A DNA stretch of 64,000 nucleotides from Campylobacter peloridis LMG 23910 (GTDB lineage: Bacteria > Campylobacterota > Campylobacteria > Campylobacterales > Campylobacteraceae), in the NCBI RefSeq assembly GCF_000816785.1, contig NZ_CP007766.1, positions 1,302,001 to 1,366,000 on the forward strand. Reading direction: 5' to 3'. Both the position numbers and the translations under genes were made by a program. This document shows, in pieces, positions 35,297 to 44,429 of the stretch. The notes under the pieces are model-generated. The model was not told the DNA's origin. It did not search any database and saw nothing but the letters and a program-made list of their open reading frames with translations. Within the stretch, counting starts at the first letter, position 1. Each line of letters begins with the position of its first letter.

Positions 35297-35537
35297 CGTT
35301 TTTGATTTCTTTATCTATTGTGCTAACAAGTTTATTTAATTCTTTTTTAAAAATATAATTTTCATAACTAAGTTTAACAAAAGCATTAATGAAATTTGCA
35401 AGCTCAATTTTACCACTACCTCCAGAAATTAACGCAATTTCATCCTCAAGATGATTTGCAAATTCATTACTGCAAGTTACAACAAAGTCTTTAGCATAAA
35501 CATTTATTGTAACTTTTCTTTGATTGTTATTTGCCAA
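35286..35537 (-). CDS. Small ZapA-like protein (Cj0682-like)
   Basis: 83 residues starting at a TTG, with GAGG 7 nt upstream inside the preceding gene. The first 20 residues (RKVTINVYAKDFVVTC) look like the ZapA beta-strand start, which usually reads VTV.I.GreY...C. Later FINAFVKLSYENYIFKKEL lines up with the E. coli ZapA helix FIAALNISYELAQEK. The overall size fits a shortened ZapA. ZapA crosslinks FtsZ filaments. This is my own motif-level reading; the gene is usually called hypothetical. Its partner is the coiled-coil gene that overlaps it by 11 nt. Confidence 0.55.
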   Translation of the reverse strand: MANNNQRKVTINVYAKDFVVTCSNEFANHLEDEIALISGGSGKIELANFINAFVKLSYENYIFKKELNKLVSTIDKEIKNDAI

Positions 35538-35757
35538 GAACAGCCTCTATTTTTTTGAAGATATCTTCACTTTGTGCATTGCGTGATTTTAGTTCTTCTT
35601 CTAAGCGAGCAATTTGATTGCTTTTTGCTTCATTTTGTGCTTTTACGCTGACTAATTCATTTCTTAAATTCTCATTTTCTTCACATACATCATTATATTT
35701 TTCAATTAATTCATTGACTTTATCTGTCATGGTATTAATTATTCTTTCATCATACAT
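35527..35757 (-). CDS. Small coiled-coil protein, ZapB/TIGR02449-like (Cj0681-like)
   Basis: 76 residues, almost entirely coiled coil (about 10-65), ending IEAVLGK, which resembles the LQALLGK end of E. coli ZapB. In gammaproteobacteria a coiled-coil protein of this size (TIGR02449 type) is encoded next to zapA, and here it is read just before a ZapA-like gene with an 11-nt overlap. AAGG lies 9 nt before the ATG; a second in-frame ATG at codon 10 is possible. It heads the unit with the ZapA-like, pseudopilin and priA genes. A role in division is inference; simple coiled coils give many false matches. Confidence 0.5.
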   Translation of the reverse strand: MYDERIINTMTDKVNELIEKYNDVCEENENLRNELVSVKAQNEAKSNQIARLEEELKSRNAQSEDIFKKIEAVLGK

Positions 35758-35874
35758 AATCTTGCCTTTTTGAATTTAATAATTTGGGTATTTAAACATG
35801 TAATTGTAACAAAAAAAAATTTAATTTTGCATAGGCTTTTGTTTAAAAATTTAATTTTTACTAAAAATTTTGTG

Positions 35875-35880
35875 TAAAAT
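35875..35880 (+). promoter_or_regulatory. Possible -10 box of uvrB
   Basis: TGTAAAAT, an extended -10-like sequence, ends 26 nt before the uvrB ATG at 35907. An AGGAAAT ribosome site follows. Confidence 0.45.
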
Positions 35881-35906
35881 TATTAAAACACAACTTAGGA
35901 AATTTT

Positions 35907-37880
35907 ATGTTTGAACTCACAAGCGATTTTAAGCCAAGTCCTGATCAAAAACAAGCCATTGATGGTATAGTAAAAAGCATTAAAGCAGGAAATAAATACC
36001 AAACTTTACTAGGCGTAACAGGAAGTGGAAAAACCTTCACTATGGCAAATATCATTAAAAATTTAAATATGCCTACTTTAATCATGAGTCACAATAAAAG
36101 CTTATGTGCTCAACTTTACAGCGAATTTAAAGGTTTTTTTGCCAACAATCATGTGGAATATTTTATAAGTTATTATGATTATTACCAGCCAGAAGCTTAT
36201 ATACCAAGAACGGATGTTTTTATAGAAAAAGATAGCTCTACTAATGAAGATTTAGAAAGATTAAGACTTAGTGCTAGTGCGTCTTTGCTAAGTTATGATG
36301 ATGTTGTTTGTATAGCTAGTGTTTCAGCAAATTATGGCTTGGGTAATCCTAGTGAGTATGTGGGTATGGTTTTGATTTTAGAAGCTAATATGCAAATAAA
36401 GCAAAAAGAGCTTTTAAAAAAACTTGTAGATATGGGTTATAAAAGAAATGATAATTTTTTTGATAGGGCTGATTTTAGAGTAAATGGAGATATTATCGAT
36501 ATATATCCAGCATATTATGAAGATGAGGCTATTAGACTTGAATTTTTTGGTGATGAGCTTGAAGCGATGTATCATTATAATGTCTTAGAAAATAAAAAAG
36601 GTAAAGATTTAAAAAAATTTATACTTTATCCAACTAGTCAATTTAGCGTAGGCGAAGCTAGATTAAAAGAAGCTATAAAAGGTATAAAGGCAGAATTAAA
36701 CGAACGCCTTGCTTATTTTGAACATGAAAACAAACTCGTAGAAGCCCAAAGACTAAAACAAAGAGTGGAATTTGATCTTGAAATGCTACAAAGCACAGGA
36801 ATGTGTAAAGGAGTTGAAAATTATGCTTTGCACTTAACAGGACTTAAAAGCGGGGATACCCCTTATACGCTTTTTGATTATTTTGCTATAAAAAATAAAG
36901 ATTTTTTAGTAATTGTTGATGAATCTCATGTATCTTTGCCTCAATTTCGCGGTATGTTTGCAGGGGATAGAAGCAGAAAACAAACTTTAGTTGATTATGG
37001 TTTTCGCTTACCAAGTGCTTTAGATAATAGGCCTTTGATGTTTGATGAATTTATTAATAAAAATTGCAAATTTTTATTTGTTTCAGCAACCCCTGCACCA
37101 CTTGAATTAGAACTTAGCAAAGAAAATGTTTTTTATCAAATCATGCGTCCAACAGGACTTTTAGATCCTAAAATAGAAATCAAAGATAGCGATAATCAAG
37201 TTGAAATTTTATATGATGAAGCTAAAAAAGTTATAGAGCGTAATGAAAGAGTTTTAATCACCGTTTTAACTAAAAAAATGGCAGAAGAGCTGAGTAAATA
37301 CTACTTAGAACTTGGCTTAAAAGTAAAATACATGCACTCAGAAATTGATGCTATTGAGCGTAATGAAATCATTCGTGGTTTAAGAAGTGGAGCTTTTGAT
37401 ATTTTAATAGGCATTAATCTTTTAAGAGAGGGGCTTGATTTACCTGAAGTTTCGCTCATAGCTATAATGGATGCAGATAAAGAAGGTTTTTTAAGAAGCA
37501 CTACTGCACTCATTCAAACTATGGGGCGTGCTGCTAGAAATATAAATGGTAAAGTATTGCTTTTTGCTAAAAAAATCACAAAATCCATGCAAGAGGCTAT
37601 TGATACAACCAACGAAAGAAGAACTTTACAAGAAGCTTATAATAAAAAGCACAACATCACTCCAAGCTCGGTAAAAAGAAACCTAGAAGAGAGTTTAAAA
37701 CAAGATCTTGAGCAAGGAGAAATTTATCGTAAGGGTAAAGAACTTGAAAAAATGCCTGCCAAAGAACGCGCTAAAATAGTAAAAGAATTAAGAAAACAAA
37801 TGTTACAAGCAGCTAAAAATCTTGAATTTGAAAAAGCAGCAATGCTTAGAGATGAGATTAATAAATTAAGAACTTTATAA
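35907..37880 (+). CDS. uvrB: Excinuclease ABC subunit B
   Basis: 657 residues, normal for UvrB. Walker [13 protein letters not shown] at about 38, the beta-hairpin [15 protein letters not shown] near 90, DESHV, the helicase motifs [25 protein letters not shown] and MGRAARN, and a C-terminal UVR domain (ENLKQ-type [13 protein letters not shown]) are all present. UvrB verifies DNA damage handed over by UvrA and recruits UvrC for dual incision. It stands alone in its orientation between two minus-strand units and ends in a bidirectional terminator shared with efp. Confidence 0.98.
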   Translation: MFELTSDFKPSPDQKQAIDGIVKSIKAGNKYQTLLGVTGSGKTFTMANIIKNLNMPTLIMSHNKSLCAQLYSEFKGFFANNHVEYFISYYDYYQPEAYIPRTDVFIEKDSSTNEDLERLRLSASASLLSYDDVVCIASVSANYGLGNPSEYVGMVLILEANMQIKQKELLKKLVDMGYKRNDNFFDRADFRVNGDIIDIYPAYYEDEAIRLEFFGDELEAMYHYNVLENKKGKDLKKFILYPTSQFSVGEARLKEAIKGIKAELNERLAYFEHENKLVEAQRLKQRVEFDLEMLQSTGMCKGVENYALHLTGLKSGDTPYTLFDYFAIKNKDFLVIVDESHVSLPQFRGMFAGDRSRKQTLVDYGFRLPSALDNRPLMFDEFINKNCKFLFVSATPAPLELELSKENVFYQIMRPTGLLDPKIEIKDSDNQVEILYDEAKKVIERNERVLITVLTKKMAEELSKYYLELGLKVKYMHSEIDAIERNEIIRGLRSGAFDILIGINLLREGLDLPEVSLIAIMDADKEGFLRSTTALIQTMGRAARNINGKVLLFAKKITKSMQEAIDTTNERRTLQEAYNKKHNITPSSVKRNLEESLKQDLEQGEIYRKGKELEKMPAKERAKIVKELRKQMLQAAKNLEFEKAAMLRDEINKLRTL

Positions 37881-37902
37881 TCCCTTAAAATCAAGGGATT
37901 AT
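37877..37902. terminator. Bidirectional terminator between uvrB and efp
   Basis: ATAATCCCTT and AAGGGATTAT form a 10-bp stem with a 6-nt loop. The arms overlap both stop codons. Confidence 0.75.
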
Positions 37903-38468
37903 TTATTTGCTCTTTCTATATACTCTCCACGCACAGTATCAACACGGATTATTTCACCTTCTAACACATGAAAAGGAATTTGCACTACTGCACCTGTTTC
38001 TAAAGTAGCTGGCTTTTTATTTGAACCTTGAGTGTCACCTTTAAAATTTGGTGCTGTTTCGATGATTTTAAGTTCCATTACTTGAGGAACTTCCACACCA
38101 ATTGCTTTTCCATTGTGAAACAAAACATCTACCATAGTTCCATCAAGCATCCATTTTTTAGCTTCACCTACATCTTCATCACTAATTGCAACTTGTTCAT
38201 AAGTTTGAGTATCCATAAATTGACAATTTTCACCATCATCATACAAATACTGCATTTGCTTTTCTTCTAAATTTGGAGATTCACACTTATCTCCTGCGTG
38301 AAAAGTTTTTTCCAAAACTTTACCATCAATAAAAGATTTAATTTTAATACGCACAAAAGCAGGACCTTTACCTGGTTTTACATGCTGATATTCTACTATT
38401 TTAAAAGGAATACCATCAATTTCTATTTTTAAACCTTTTTTTAAATCTCCCATTCCATAAGAAGCCAT
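37899..38468 (-). CDS. efp: Translation elongation factor P
   Basis: 189 residues, complete. The N-terminal KOW-like domain has [11 protein letters not shown] with Lys34 at the tip, the residue that in many bacteria receives beta-lysine from EpmA; whether it is modified here is not visible. Two OB-type domains follow, ending with the [14 protein letters not shown] motif. EF-P relieves ribosome stalling at polyproline. AAGGAAAATGT precedes the ATG. It has no close operon partner. Confidence 0.97.
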   Translation of the reverse strand: MASYGMGDLKKGLKIEIDGIPFKIVEYQHVKPGKGPAFVRIKIKSFIDGKVLEKTFHAGDKCESPNLEEKQMQYLYDDGENCQFMDTQTYEQVAISDEDVGEAKKWMLDGTMVDVLFHNGKAIGVEVPQVMELKIIETAPNFKGDTQGSNKKPATLETGAVVQIPFHVLEGEIIRVDTVRGEYIERANK

Positions 38469-38509
38469 ACATTTTCCTTAAATTTAAAATTGAAAAATAA
38501 TTGTAACAA

Positions 38510-38532
38510 TTAAGGCTTATAAAAAGCCTTAA
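38510..38532 (-). terminator. Terminator of the serA operon
   Basis: TTAAGGCTT and AAGCCTTAA, a 9-bp stem with a 5-nt loop overlapping the serA stop; a T-rich run follows after about 10 nt on the minus strand. Confidence 0.6.
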
Positions 38533-40109
38533 ATTTCTGCATATTCTGCAAAAATACAAGCATCTATTGCTCTTAACTCTTCAAGTAAAGCTTTTGAAAT
38601 CTTTGTATCAAGTAAAATTACAGCTAATGCTTTACCAAAACCATTTCTACCAAGTCTAAAATCTGCAATATTGACATTATTTTTAGCTAAAATTCCACTA
38701 ACATTAGCTATAACTCCTGGTATGTCATTGTTATTTAAAATTATCATTTTCCCTTTTGGTTTAAAATCCACATCAAAACCATTTAGCTCTACTATTCTTT
38801 GTTCATTTTCTCCAAAAATAGTTCCTGAGATAGAAAGACTAGAATTATCCGTAATTACCTTTATAGTAATTTTATTACTATAACCACTACTTGGTAGAAT
38901 ACAAGAGGAAAGTTCTACGCCTTTATCTTTAGCTACAAAATGTGCATTGATATAATTAATATTCTCACCTAAAATTCCTCTTAAAACACTTACTGCAGCA
39001 AATGTTAATAAAGACTCATTAAACTCGCTAATTTGTCCTTCGCTTTCAAGTTTAATAGCCTTAATAGGAGTTTTATCAAGTTGAGCTGCTAAAAAGCCCA
39101 TTTTTGAAATAAGCTCTATATAAGGTGCTACAAAATTTGGCAAATCTTCAGTTTTGATTGGTAAATTTAAAGCATTAGGATAAGAAATACCTCTAGCTGC
39201 ATTTAAAGCCTGTTCACATGCTTGTATTGCTATATTTTCTTGACTTTCTAAGGTATTTGCCCCAAGATGAGAAGTAACCGAAACATTTTCAAAATCTAAA
39301 AATGGATGGTTAGTTGCTGGTTCTTTATTAAACACATCTATACCAAGCCAAGCTATTTTACCACTTTTTAAACCCTCACACAATGCATCTTCATTATAAA
39401 GTCCACCTCTAGCACAATTTATTAATCTAATCCCATCTTTCATTTTAGCTATCTCTTCAAAAGAAATCATATCAGTTGTTTCTTTTGTTTTAGGCGTGTG
39501 AATGGTGATAAAATCACTTTGAGTTAAAATTGTCTCCAAAGAATTAACACATTCTATACCTAAATCTGTCATCTTAGAAGCTACCACATAAGGATCATAA
39601 GCAATAACTTTCATTCCAAAAGCTTTTGCACGCACAGCAACTCTTGAGCCTATATTACCAAAACCTATAACCCCTAAAGTTTTATTCATTAGCTCAACAC
39701 CATACCATTTTTCCCTCTCCCATCTTCTTTGCACTTTTAAAAAATTATGCGCATTTACAAAAGATCTTGCTGAGCATAATAAATGGTTCATTGTAAGCTC
39801 AACAGCTGCTATAGTGTTAGCCGTTGGAACATTCATTACAATTATACCTTTTTTAGAGCATTCATCAATATCTACATTATCAACTCCAACACCTGCTCTA
39901 ACTAGTGCTTTTAAATTTTTACAAGCATTAATAAATTTCATATCCACATCAGTAGAACTTCTAGTAATAGCCACATCAATATCACTAAGTTTTGTCAAAA
40001 GCTCATCTTTAGGCAAATGGGCAGCTTCAATTAGCTCTATACCATCTGCTTTTCTTAAAAGTTCAACACCTTTATCTAGTATTGCATCACACACAATAAT
40101 TTTTTTCAT
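38529..40109 (-). CDS. serA: D-3-phosphoglycerate dehydrogenase
   Basis: 526 residues, the long form of SerA. Start chosen at the ATG 40109 with AAAGGAGG 7 nt upstream; a TTG two codons earlier is less likely. NAD-binding GVIGFGNIGSRVA near 145, the catalytic Arg/Glu/His set around RGGLYNEDALCEGL and TSHLGANT, an intervening allosteric domain, and a C-terminal ACT domain (IPGVIANVSGILAKNNVNI) follow in order. It makes 3-phosphohydroxypyruvate for serine. The ACT domain points to serine feedback. It overlaps the small membrane protein gene by 4 nt (ATGA). Confidence 0.97.
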   Translation of the reverse strand: MKKIIVCDAILDKGVELLRKADGIELIEAAHLPKDELLTKLSDIDVAITRSSTDVDMKFINACKNLKALVRAGVGVDNVDIDECSKKGIIVMNVPTANTIAAVELTMNHLLCSARSFVNAHNFLKVQRRWEREKWYGVELMNKTLGVIGFGNIGSRVAVRAKAFGMKVIAYDPYVVASKMTDLGIECVNSLETILTQSDFITIHTPKTKETTDMISFEEIAKMKDGIRLINCARGGLYNEDALCEGLKSGKIAWLGIDVFNKEPATNHPFLDFENVSVTSHLGANTLESQENIAIQACEQALNAARGISYPNALNLPIKTEDLPNFVAPYIELISKMGFLAAQLDKTPIKAIKLESEGQISEFNESLLTFAAVSVLRGILGENINYINAHFVAKDKGVELSSCILPSSGYSNKITIKVITDNSSLSISGTIFGENEQRIVELNGFDVDFKPKGKMIILNNNDIPGVIANVSGILAKNNVNIADFRLGRNGFGKALAVILLDTKISKALLEELRAIDACIFAEYAEI

Positions 40110-40585
40110 AACCAAACCTCCTTTAATTTTGCATTAATATTGTAAATTTTCAATTTGTCCACCAGAGTATTTAATACTTTTTCATTGTTTGTATCTAAAT
40201 AAATTAGCACTTCATTTTTACTTTGTGTTAAAGTATATTTAATCAAAAAAGAATGTAAAGTTTGCTTTAAACAAAACATAGAATAAACATCGTTTTTATC
40301 AATATCTAAAATGTAAAATTTTTGTTTTGGTTTTACTATGGTATCATCCATATTAAAACTCATATAAAATTCGTTTGCAGCAGGAGAAAAATCATTAATC
40401 TTAAGATTTGAAAATTTATCTTGCCAAGTTTGGGGTAATTCTTTTTTAATCTCATCAAAAGAGTATTTTATATTTTGTGAGATAGGTAATTCTTCAATTT
40501 TTACATATCTCACCATAAATATAAAAGCTATAATTAACACTAGACTTAAAAAGCCTAAAATACCATAAAGGGTATATTTTTTCAT
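40106..40585 (-). CDS. Single-pass membrane protein of unknown function (Cj0892c-like)
   Basis: 159 residues. One N-terminal membrane helix (about 7-27) is followed by about 130 residues, probably periplasmic, without a recognised domain. The soluble part mixes short strands and helices and has a single cysteine. The gene follows rpsA by 8 nt with a weak ribosome site, and overlaps serA, so it is a translated member of the rpsA-serA unit. The position is conserved with C. jejuni as I recall. I cannot assign a function. Confidence 0.75.
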   Translation of the reverse strand: MKKYTLYGILGFLSLVLIIAFIFMVRYVKIEELPISQNIKYSFDEIKKELPQTWQDKFSNLKINDFSPAANEFYMSFNMDDTIVKPKQKFYILDIDKNDVYSMFCLKQTLHSFLIKYTLTQSKNEVLIYLDTNNEKVLNTLVDKLKIYNINAKLKEVWL

Positions 40586-40592
40586 TTTTTAA

Positions 40593-42260
40593 TTACGAAA
40601 GTTGATCTTTGATAATATCACCTAAAGTTACTTTATCATTATCATTAATTTCATTCAAAGCTTCTCTTTCTTTCATTCTCGCAAGACTTTTAATGCTTAA
40701 ACGAATTCTATTTTTCTTTTCATCAATAAAGACTATCAATGCTTCTATGTTATCTCCTATTTTTATACTAGAAATATCTAAATTGCCTAGATCTTCTTTA
40801 TGGATTAATGCATCAACACCTTCTTCAAGTTCCACAAATAAACCAAAATCTTTAATATCTCTTACTTTTCCTGAAATAACTTCATTAACATGATGTTTTT
40901 GTGCATAAAGTTGCACTGGACTTTTTTGTAATTCTTTTGCACTTAAAGAAATTTTTTGATTTTCTTTGTCTAATTTAGTAATCTTTACTTCGATTTCATC
41001 ACCAATTTTATATATATCTTTACATTTATCATTTCTATTCCATGATGCATCTTCATTATGCAATAAACCTTCTAAATTTGCAATTTTTACAAAAGCTCCA
41101 AAATTAGTCACAGAAGTTACAATACCTTTAACAACATCACCAACTTTATATTTTTTCAAAAATTCATCAAAAGGCTTAGCTAATAAATTCTTTAAAGAAA
41201 CTCTAAGTCTTCTTTCTTTTGCATTAATTTCAATCACTTCTACATCAAGCTCTTGACCTTCACTAATATAGTCTTTTGGATTTTTTGCATTTTTATCCCA
41301 TGAAATTTCACTAATATGTAAAAATCCTTCTATATCATTTCCTAAATCTACAAATGCTCCATAAGGTTCTATATTTGAAACAGTCACCTTAATAGTATCT
41401 CCAACTTCTAAGCCATCTTTGATTTCATCCCAAGGATCAGGCATAGCAAGTTTAATTGACAAAGAAAGATGTTTTTTGTCCTTATCATAACTAATTACCT
41501 TAACAGGAACCTTATCTCCTTCATTATATAATGAACTAGGATTTACAGGACCTTTATAAGAAATTTCACTATAGTGTACCAAACCATCAACACCACCTAC
41601 ATCTACAAACATACCATAAGTAGTAATTTTCTTAATAACACCTTCAATTACTTCATTTTGATTTACTACATTAGAAATAATCTCTTTGCGTTTTTTTCTT
41701 TCCTCATCTACTATTTTTTTCCTAGAAACTACTATGCTTTGAGCTTCTTTATCTATTTTGATAATTTTAACTTTAAAAGTTTTATTAATGATGTTATTAA
41801 AGTCTTTAAAACTACTTTGTGATTTTGGCAAGAAAAATTCCACTCCATTTTCATCAACAGCTACAAAACCACCTCTATTTTTACCAATGATTTTCACATC
41901 AAAAATACGCTCATCATCTTTGTAATTTTCGATAAATTCTTTAACTTTTTGTTTTCTCAAAGCTTTTTTATGAGATAGCAAAGATCTACCACTGCGAGAA
42001 CCTATTATAGCAACTTCTAAAGTATCACCTTCTTTAAAAATCAATTCACCTTTTTCATTCTGAATTTCCTCACTTGCTAAAATACCTTCTGATTTTTGCC
42101 CTATATTTACAAAAACCTCATCCCCTTTTATTTCAACAATTATACCTTGTGTCGTTGCATCCTCATTAGACTTAAAAGATTCTTCAAGCATTTGCTCAAA
42201 ATCTTCTTCAATGACAATATCCTCTAGTCTATTTTGAACTTTTTTGTTCACCTCGCTCAT
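40593..42260 (-). CDS. rpsA: 30S ribosomal protein S1
   Basis: 555 residues with six S1/OB repeats, as in E. coli. Each ends in a DKEN.KISLS, DKDKKHLSLSIK or NAKERRLRVSLK type strand; the first (about 37-100) is degenerate. Repeats 3-6 hold the G.FV.l....GL.H motif. S1 binds mRNA leaders at the ribosome. AAAGGA lies 5 nt before the ATG. It is followed at once by a small membrane protein gene and serA, and preceded by ispH with a 65-nt gap. Confidence 0.96.
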   Translation of the reverse strand: MSEVNKKVQNRLEDIVIEEDFEQMLEESFKSNEDATTQGIIVEIKGDEVFVNIGQKSEGILASEEIQNEKGELIFKEGDTLEVAIIGSRSGRSLLSHKKALRKQKVKEFIENYKDDERIFDVKIIGKNRGGFVAVDENGVEFFLPKSQSSFKDFNNIINKTFKVKIIKIDKEAQSIVVSRKKIVDEERKKRKEIISNVVNQNEVIEGVIKKITTYGMFVDVGGVDGLVHYSEISYKGPVNPSSLYNEGDKVPVKVISYDKDKKHLSLSIKLAMPDPWDEIKDGLEVGDTIKVTVSNIEPYGAFVDLGNDIEGFLHISEISWDKNAKNPKDYISEGQELDVEVIEINAKERRLRVSLKNLLAKPFDEFLKKYKVGDVVKGIVTSVTNFGAFVKIANLEGLLHNEDASWNRNDKCKDIYKIGDEIEVKITKLDKENQKISLSAKELQKSPVQLYAQKHHVNEVISGKVRDIKDFGLFVELEEGVDALIHKEDLGNLDISSIKIGDNIEALIVFIDEKKNRIRLSIKSLARMKEREALNEINDNDKVTLGDIIKDQLS

Positions 42261-42325
42261 CGTGGTCCTTTATTTTAATTTTCAATTCTTGATTATAATA
42301 TTGTTTTCTTTAAACTTAGTTAATT

Positions 42326-43153
42326 CTATGCATATTCTTTAATTTTTTCAATTACTAAATTTATAACCCAATCAGGCGTAGAAGCACCCGCACTAATACC
42401 ACATCGCTTTTTACCTTCAAACCACTCTTTTTGAATTTCTTTTTCATTTTCAATCAAATAACTATCTTCACAATAATTTTTTGCTATTAAAAAAAGCTGT
42501 TTTGTATTAGCTGAATTTTTTCCTCCGACAATCACCATAATATCACTTTTTTTGGCAAGCTCGTTAATTGCCTCTTGATTTTTAAAAGTCGCATCGCATA
42601 TGGTATTAAAAACACGCACTTCCTTAACCCTAAGCATTAAAAAATTCACAATTTCCATAAATTTTTCTATCTTTTTTGTAGTTTGTGATACCACTGCAAT
42701 TTTAGAAGGCAATTTAATATCAAGCAATTCTTTTTCATCAAGCACTACATAAGCCTTAGTACTTACATAACTTCTTACCCCTTTTACTTCAGGATGATTT
42801 TCATCTCCAAAAATCACAACTTCATAGCCTTCATTGCTCATTTGCTCGCAAATTTTTTGAGGTTTTGTTACAAAAGGACAAGTTGCATCAAAAATTTCTA
42901 TATCTTTTTGCTTTAATTTTTCTAAATCTTGCTTTGTGATACCATGAGTTCTAATGATAGCTTTTTTTTCTGTGCTTAATTCATTGATATCATTTAATGT
43001 TTTAACATTATAATTTTTCCAAAGTCTTGTGATTTCTTCATTATTATGAATTAAAGGGCCTATGGTAGCTGCATCTTTAATCTGTTCAGCCTTTTTAATA
43101 GCTCTTTTTACCCCAAAACAAAATCCATAGCTTTTTGCTAGTTCAATCTCCAA
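42326..43153 (-). CDS. ispH: 4-hydroxy-3-methylbut-2-enyl diphosphate reductase
   Basis: 275 residues starting at a TTG with GGAG 6 nt upstream in the end of aroA, and an 11-nt overlap with it. The three [4Fe-4S] cysteines are at 12 (GFCFGVKRA), 92 (DATCPFV) and 186 (NTICDAT). The conserved HNNEE, THG and SQTT segments are present. IspH reduces HMBPP to IPP and DMAPP, the last step of the MEP pathway. Confidence 0.97.
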   Translation of the reverse strand: MEIELAKSYGFCFGVKRAIKKAEQIKDAATIGPLIHNNEEITRLWKNYNVKTLNDINELSTEKKAIIRTHGITKQDLEKLKQKDIEIFDATCPFVTKPQKICEQMSNEGYEVVIFGDENHPEVKGVRSYVSTKAYVVLDEKELLDIKLPSKIAVVSQTTKKIEKFMEIVNFLMLRVKEVRVFNTICDATFKNQEAINELAKKSDIMVIVGGKNSANTKQLFLIAKNYCEDSYLIENEKEIQKEWFEGKKRCGISAGASTPDWVINLVIEKIKEYA

Positions 43154-44429
43154 TTTTAGCTCCTATTTGCTTTAAAATCTCAATAAAATTTGGAAAAGAA
43201 GTTTTAATGCATTCACTATCATCTACTTCCATTCCACATCTTAAACCTAAAATTAAAAAACTCATCGCAATTCTATGATCTCCAAAGCTTTCTATTTTAG
43301 CACTTTTAGCTTCGCCGCCTTCTACTTCAAAACCATCTTCAAATTCTTTTACCTTTATGCCACATTTTTGCAAATTTAATACAATTGATTTGATTCTATC
43401 GCTTTCTTTTACGCGCAATTCTTTAGCATTTTTTATCATGCTTTTTCCCTTTGCACAAGCAAAAGCTATGGCCAAAGCTGGAATTTCATCAATCAACCAT
43501 GCGATATTTTCACTCACATTTACCGCCTTTAAAGGCGCACCTTCAACACAAATTTCTCCAATACTTTCAAAATCTTCATTGATAACATTATAAGTGATTT
43601 TTACACCCATTTTTTCTAAAATTTTAAAGGCCTCAATGCGTGTTTTATTTAACAAAACATTTTTTAAAACTACTTTTGAATGAGGTAAAATACAAGCAGC
43701 TAAGGCAAAATAAAAGGCCGATGATGGATCATTTGGCACACATACTTCAAATGCTTTTAATTTTTCTTTTAAAGGATTTATCTTTATAAAAGTTTTTTCT
43801 TTGTTTAAATACTCAATGCAAGCTCCCATTTTATTAAGTATAATTTCACTATGATCTCTTGAAAGCTCAATTTCTTGAAAAAAGCTTTCTTTTTTTGCAT
43901 GCAATGCTGCCAAAATCAGTGCAGTTTTAACCTGAGCTGAAGCAATATCACTTTTATAATCAAATCCATCTAATTTCATACCTTGAATGCAAATTGGAGC
44001 TAAATTAGCACCATCTCTTCCATAAATTTTTGCTCCAATTGATATTAAAGGCATACTTACTCTTTTCATCGGCCTAGCATTTAAGTACTTATCTCCACTT
44101 AAAACAAAAAATCCTCCCTCAATAGCACTTAAAAAACCTATCAAAAGTCTCATAGCTGTGCCTGAATTTCCACAATCTAAAATAACATTTGGAGATTTAA
44201 TACTCACTGGAGCTTGTATGTAAATATTTTCACCATCCTCTTCAATCTTAGCACCCAAAGCATTAATAATTTTCAAAGTATTTAAAGTATCTTCAGCTTT
44301 AAGATAGTTTTTAATTTTACAAGTCCCTTGGGTTAGTAAAGAAAAAATCGCAAAACGATGAGATATAGACTTATCAGAAGCTATATCTTCAAGTATTGCT
44401 TTAAAAGATTTTAAAGGTGAAATTTTCAT
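43143..44429 (-). CDS. aroA: 3-phosphoshikimate 1-carboxyvinyltransferase (EPSP synthase)
   Basis: 428 residues. DKSISHRFAIFSLL (N-terminal substrate loop), LDCGNSGTAMRLLIG, RPMKRV, and the later LRVKESDRI and GDHRIAMSF motifs are all intact. It transfers the enolpyruvyl group from PEP to shikimate 3-phosphate, the sixth step of chorismate synthesis. The gene overlaps pheT by 4 nt (ATGA) and ispH by 11 nt, forming pheS-pheT-aroA-ispH. Residues around GNSGT look like class I or II with no insertions. Confidence 0.97.
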   Translation of the reverse strand: MKISPLKSFKAILEDIASDKSISHRFAIFSLLTQGTCKIKNYLKAEDTLNTLKIINALGAKIEEDGENIYIQAPVSIKSPNVILDCGNSGTAMRLLIGFLSAIEGGFFVLSGDKYLNARPMKRVSMPLISIGAKIYGRDGANLAPICIQGMKLDGFDYKSDIASAQVKTALILAALHAKKESFFQEIELSRDHSEIILNKMGACIEYLNKEKTFIKINPLKEKLKAFEVCVPNDPSSAFYFALAACILPHSKVVLKNVLLNKTRIEAFKILEKMGVKITYNVINEDFESIGEICVEGAPLKAVNVSENIAWLIDEIPALAIAFACAKGKSMIKNAKELRVKESDRIKSIVLNLQKCGIKVKEFEDGFEVEGGEAKSAKIESFGDHRIAMSFLILGLRCGMEVDDSECIKTSFPNFIEILKQIGAKIGD

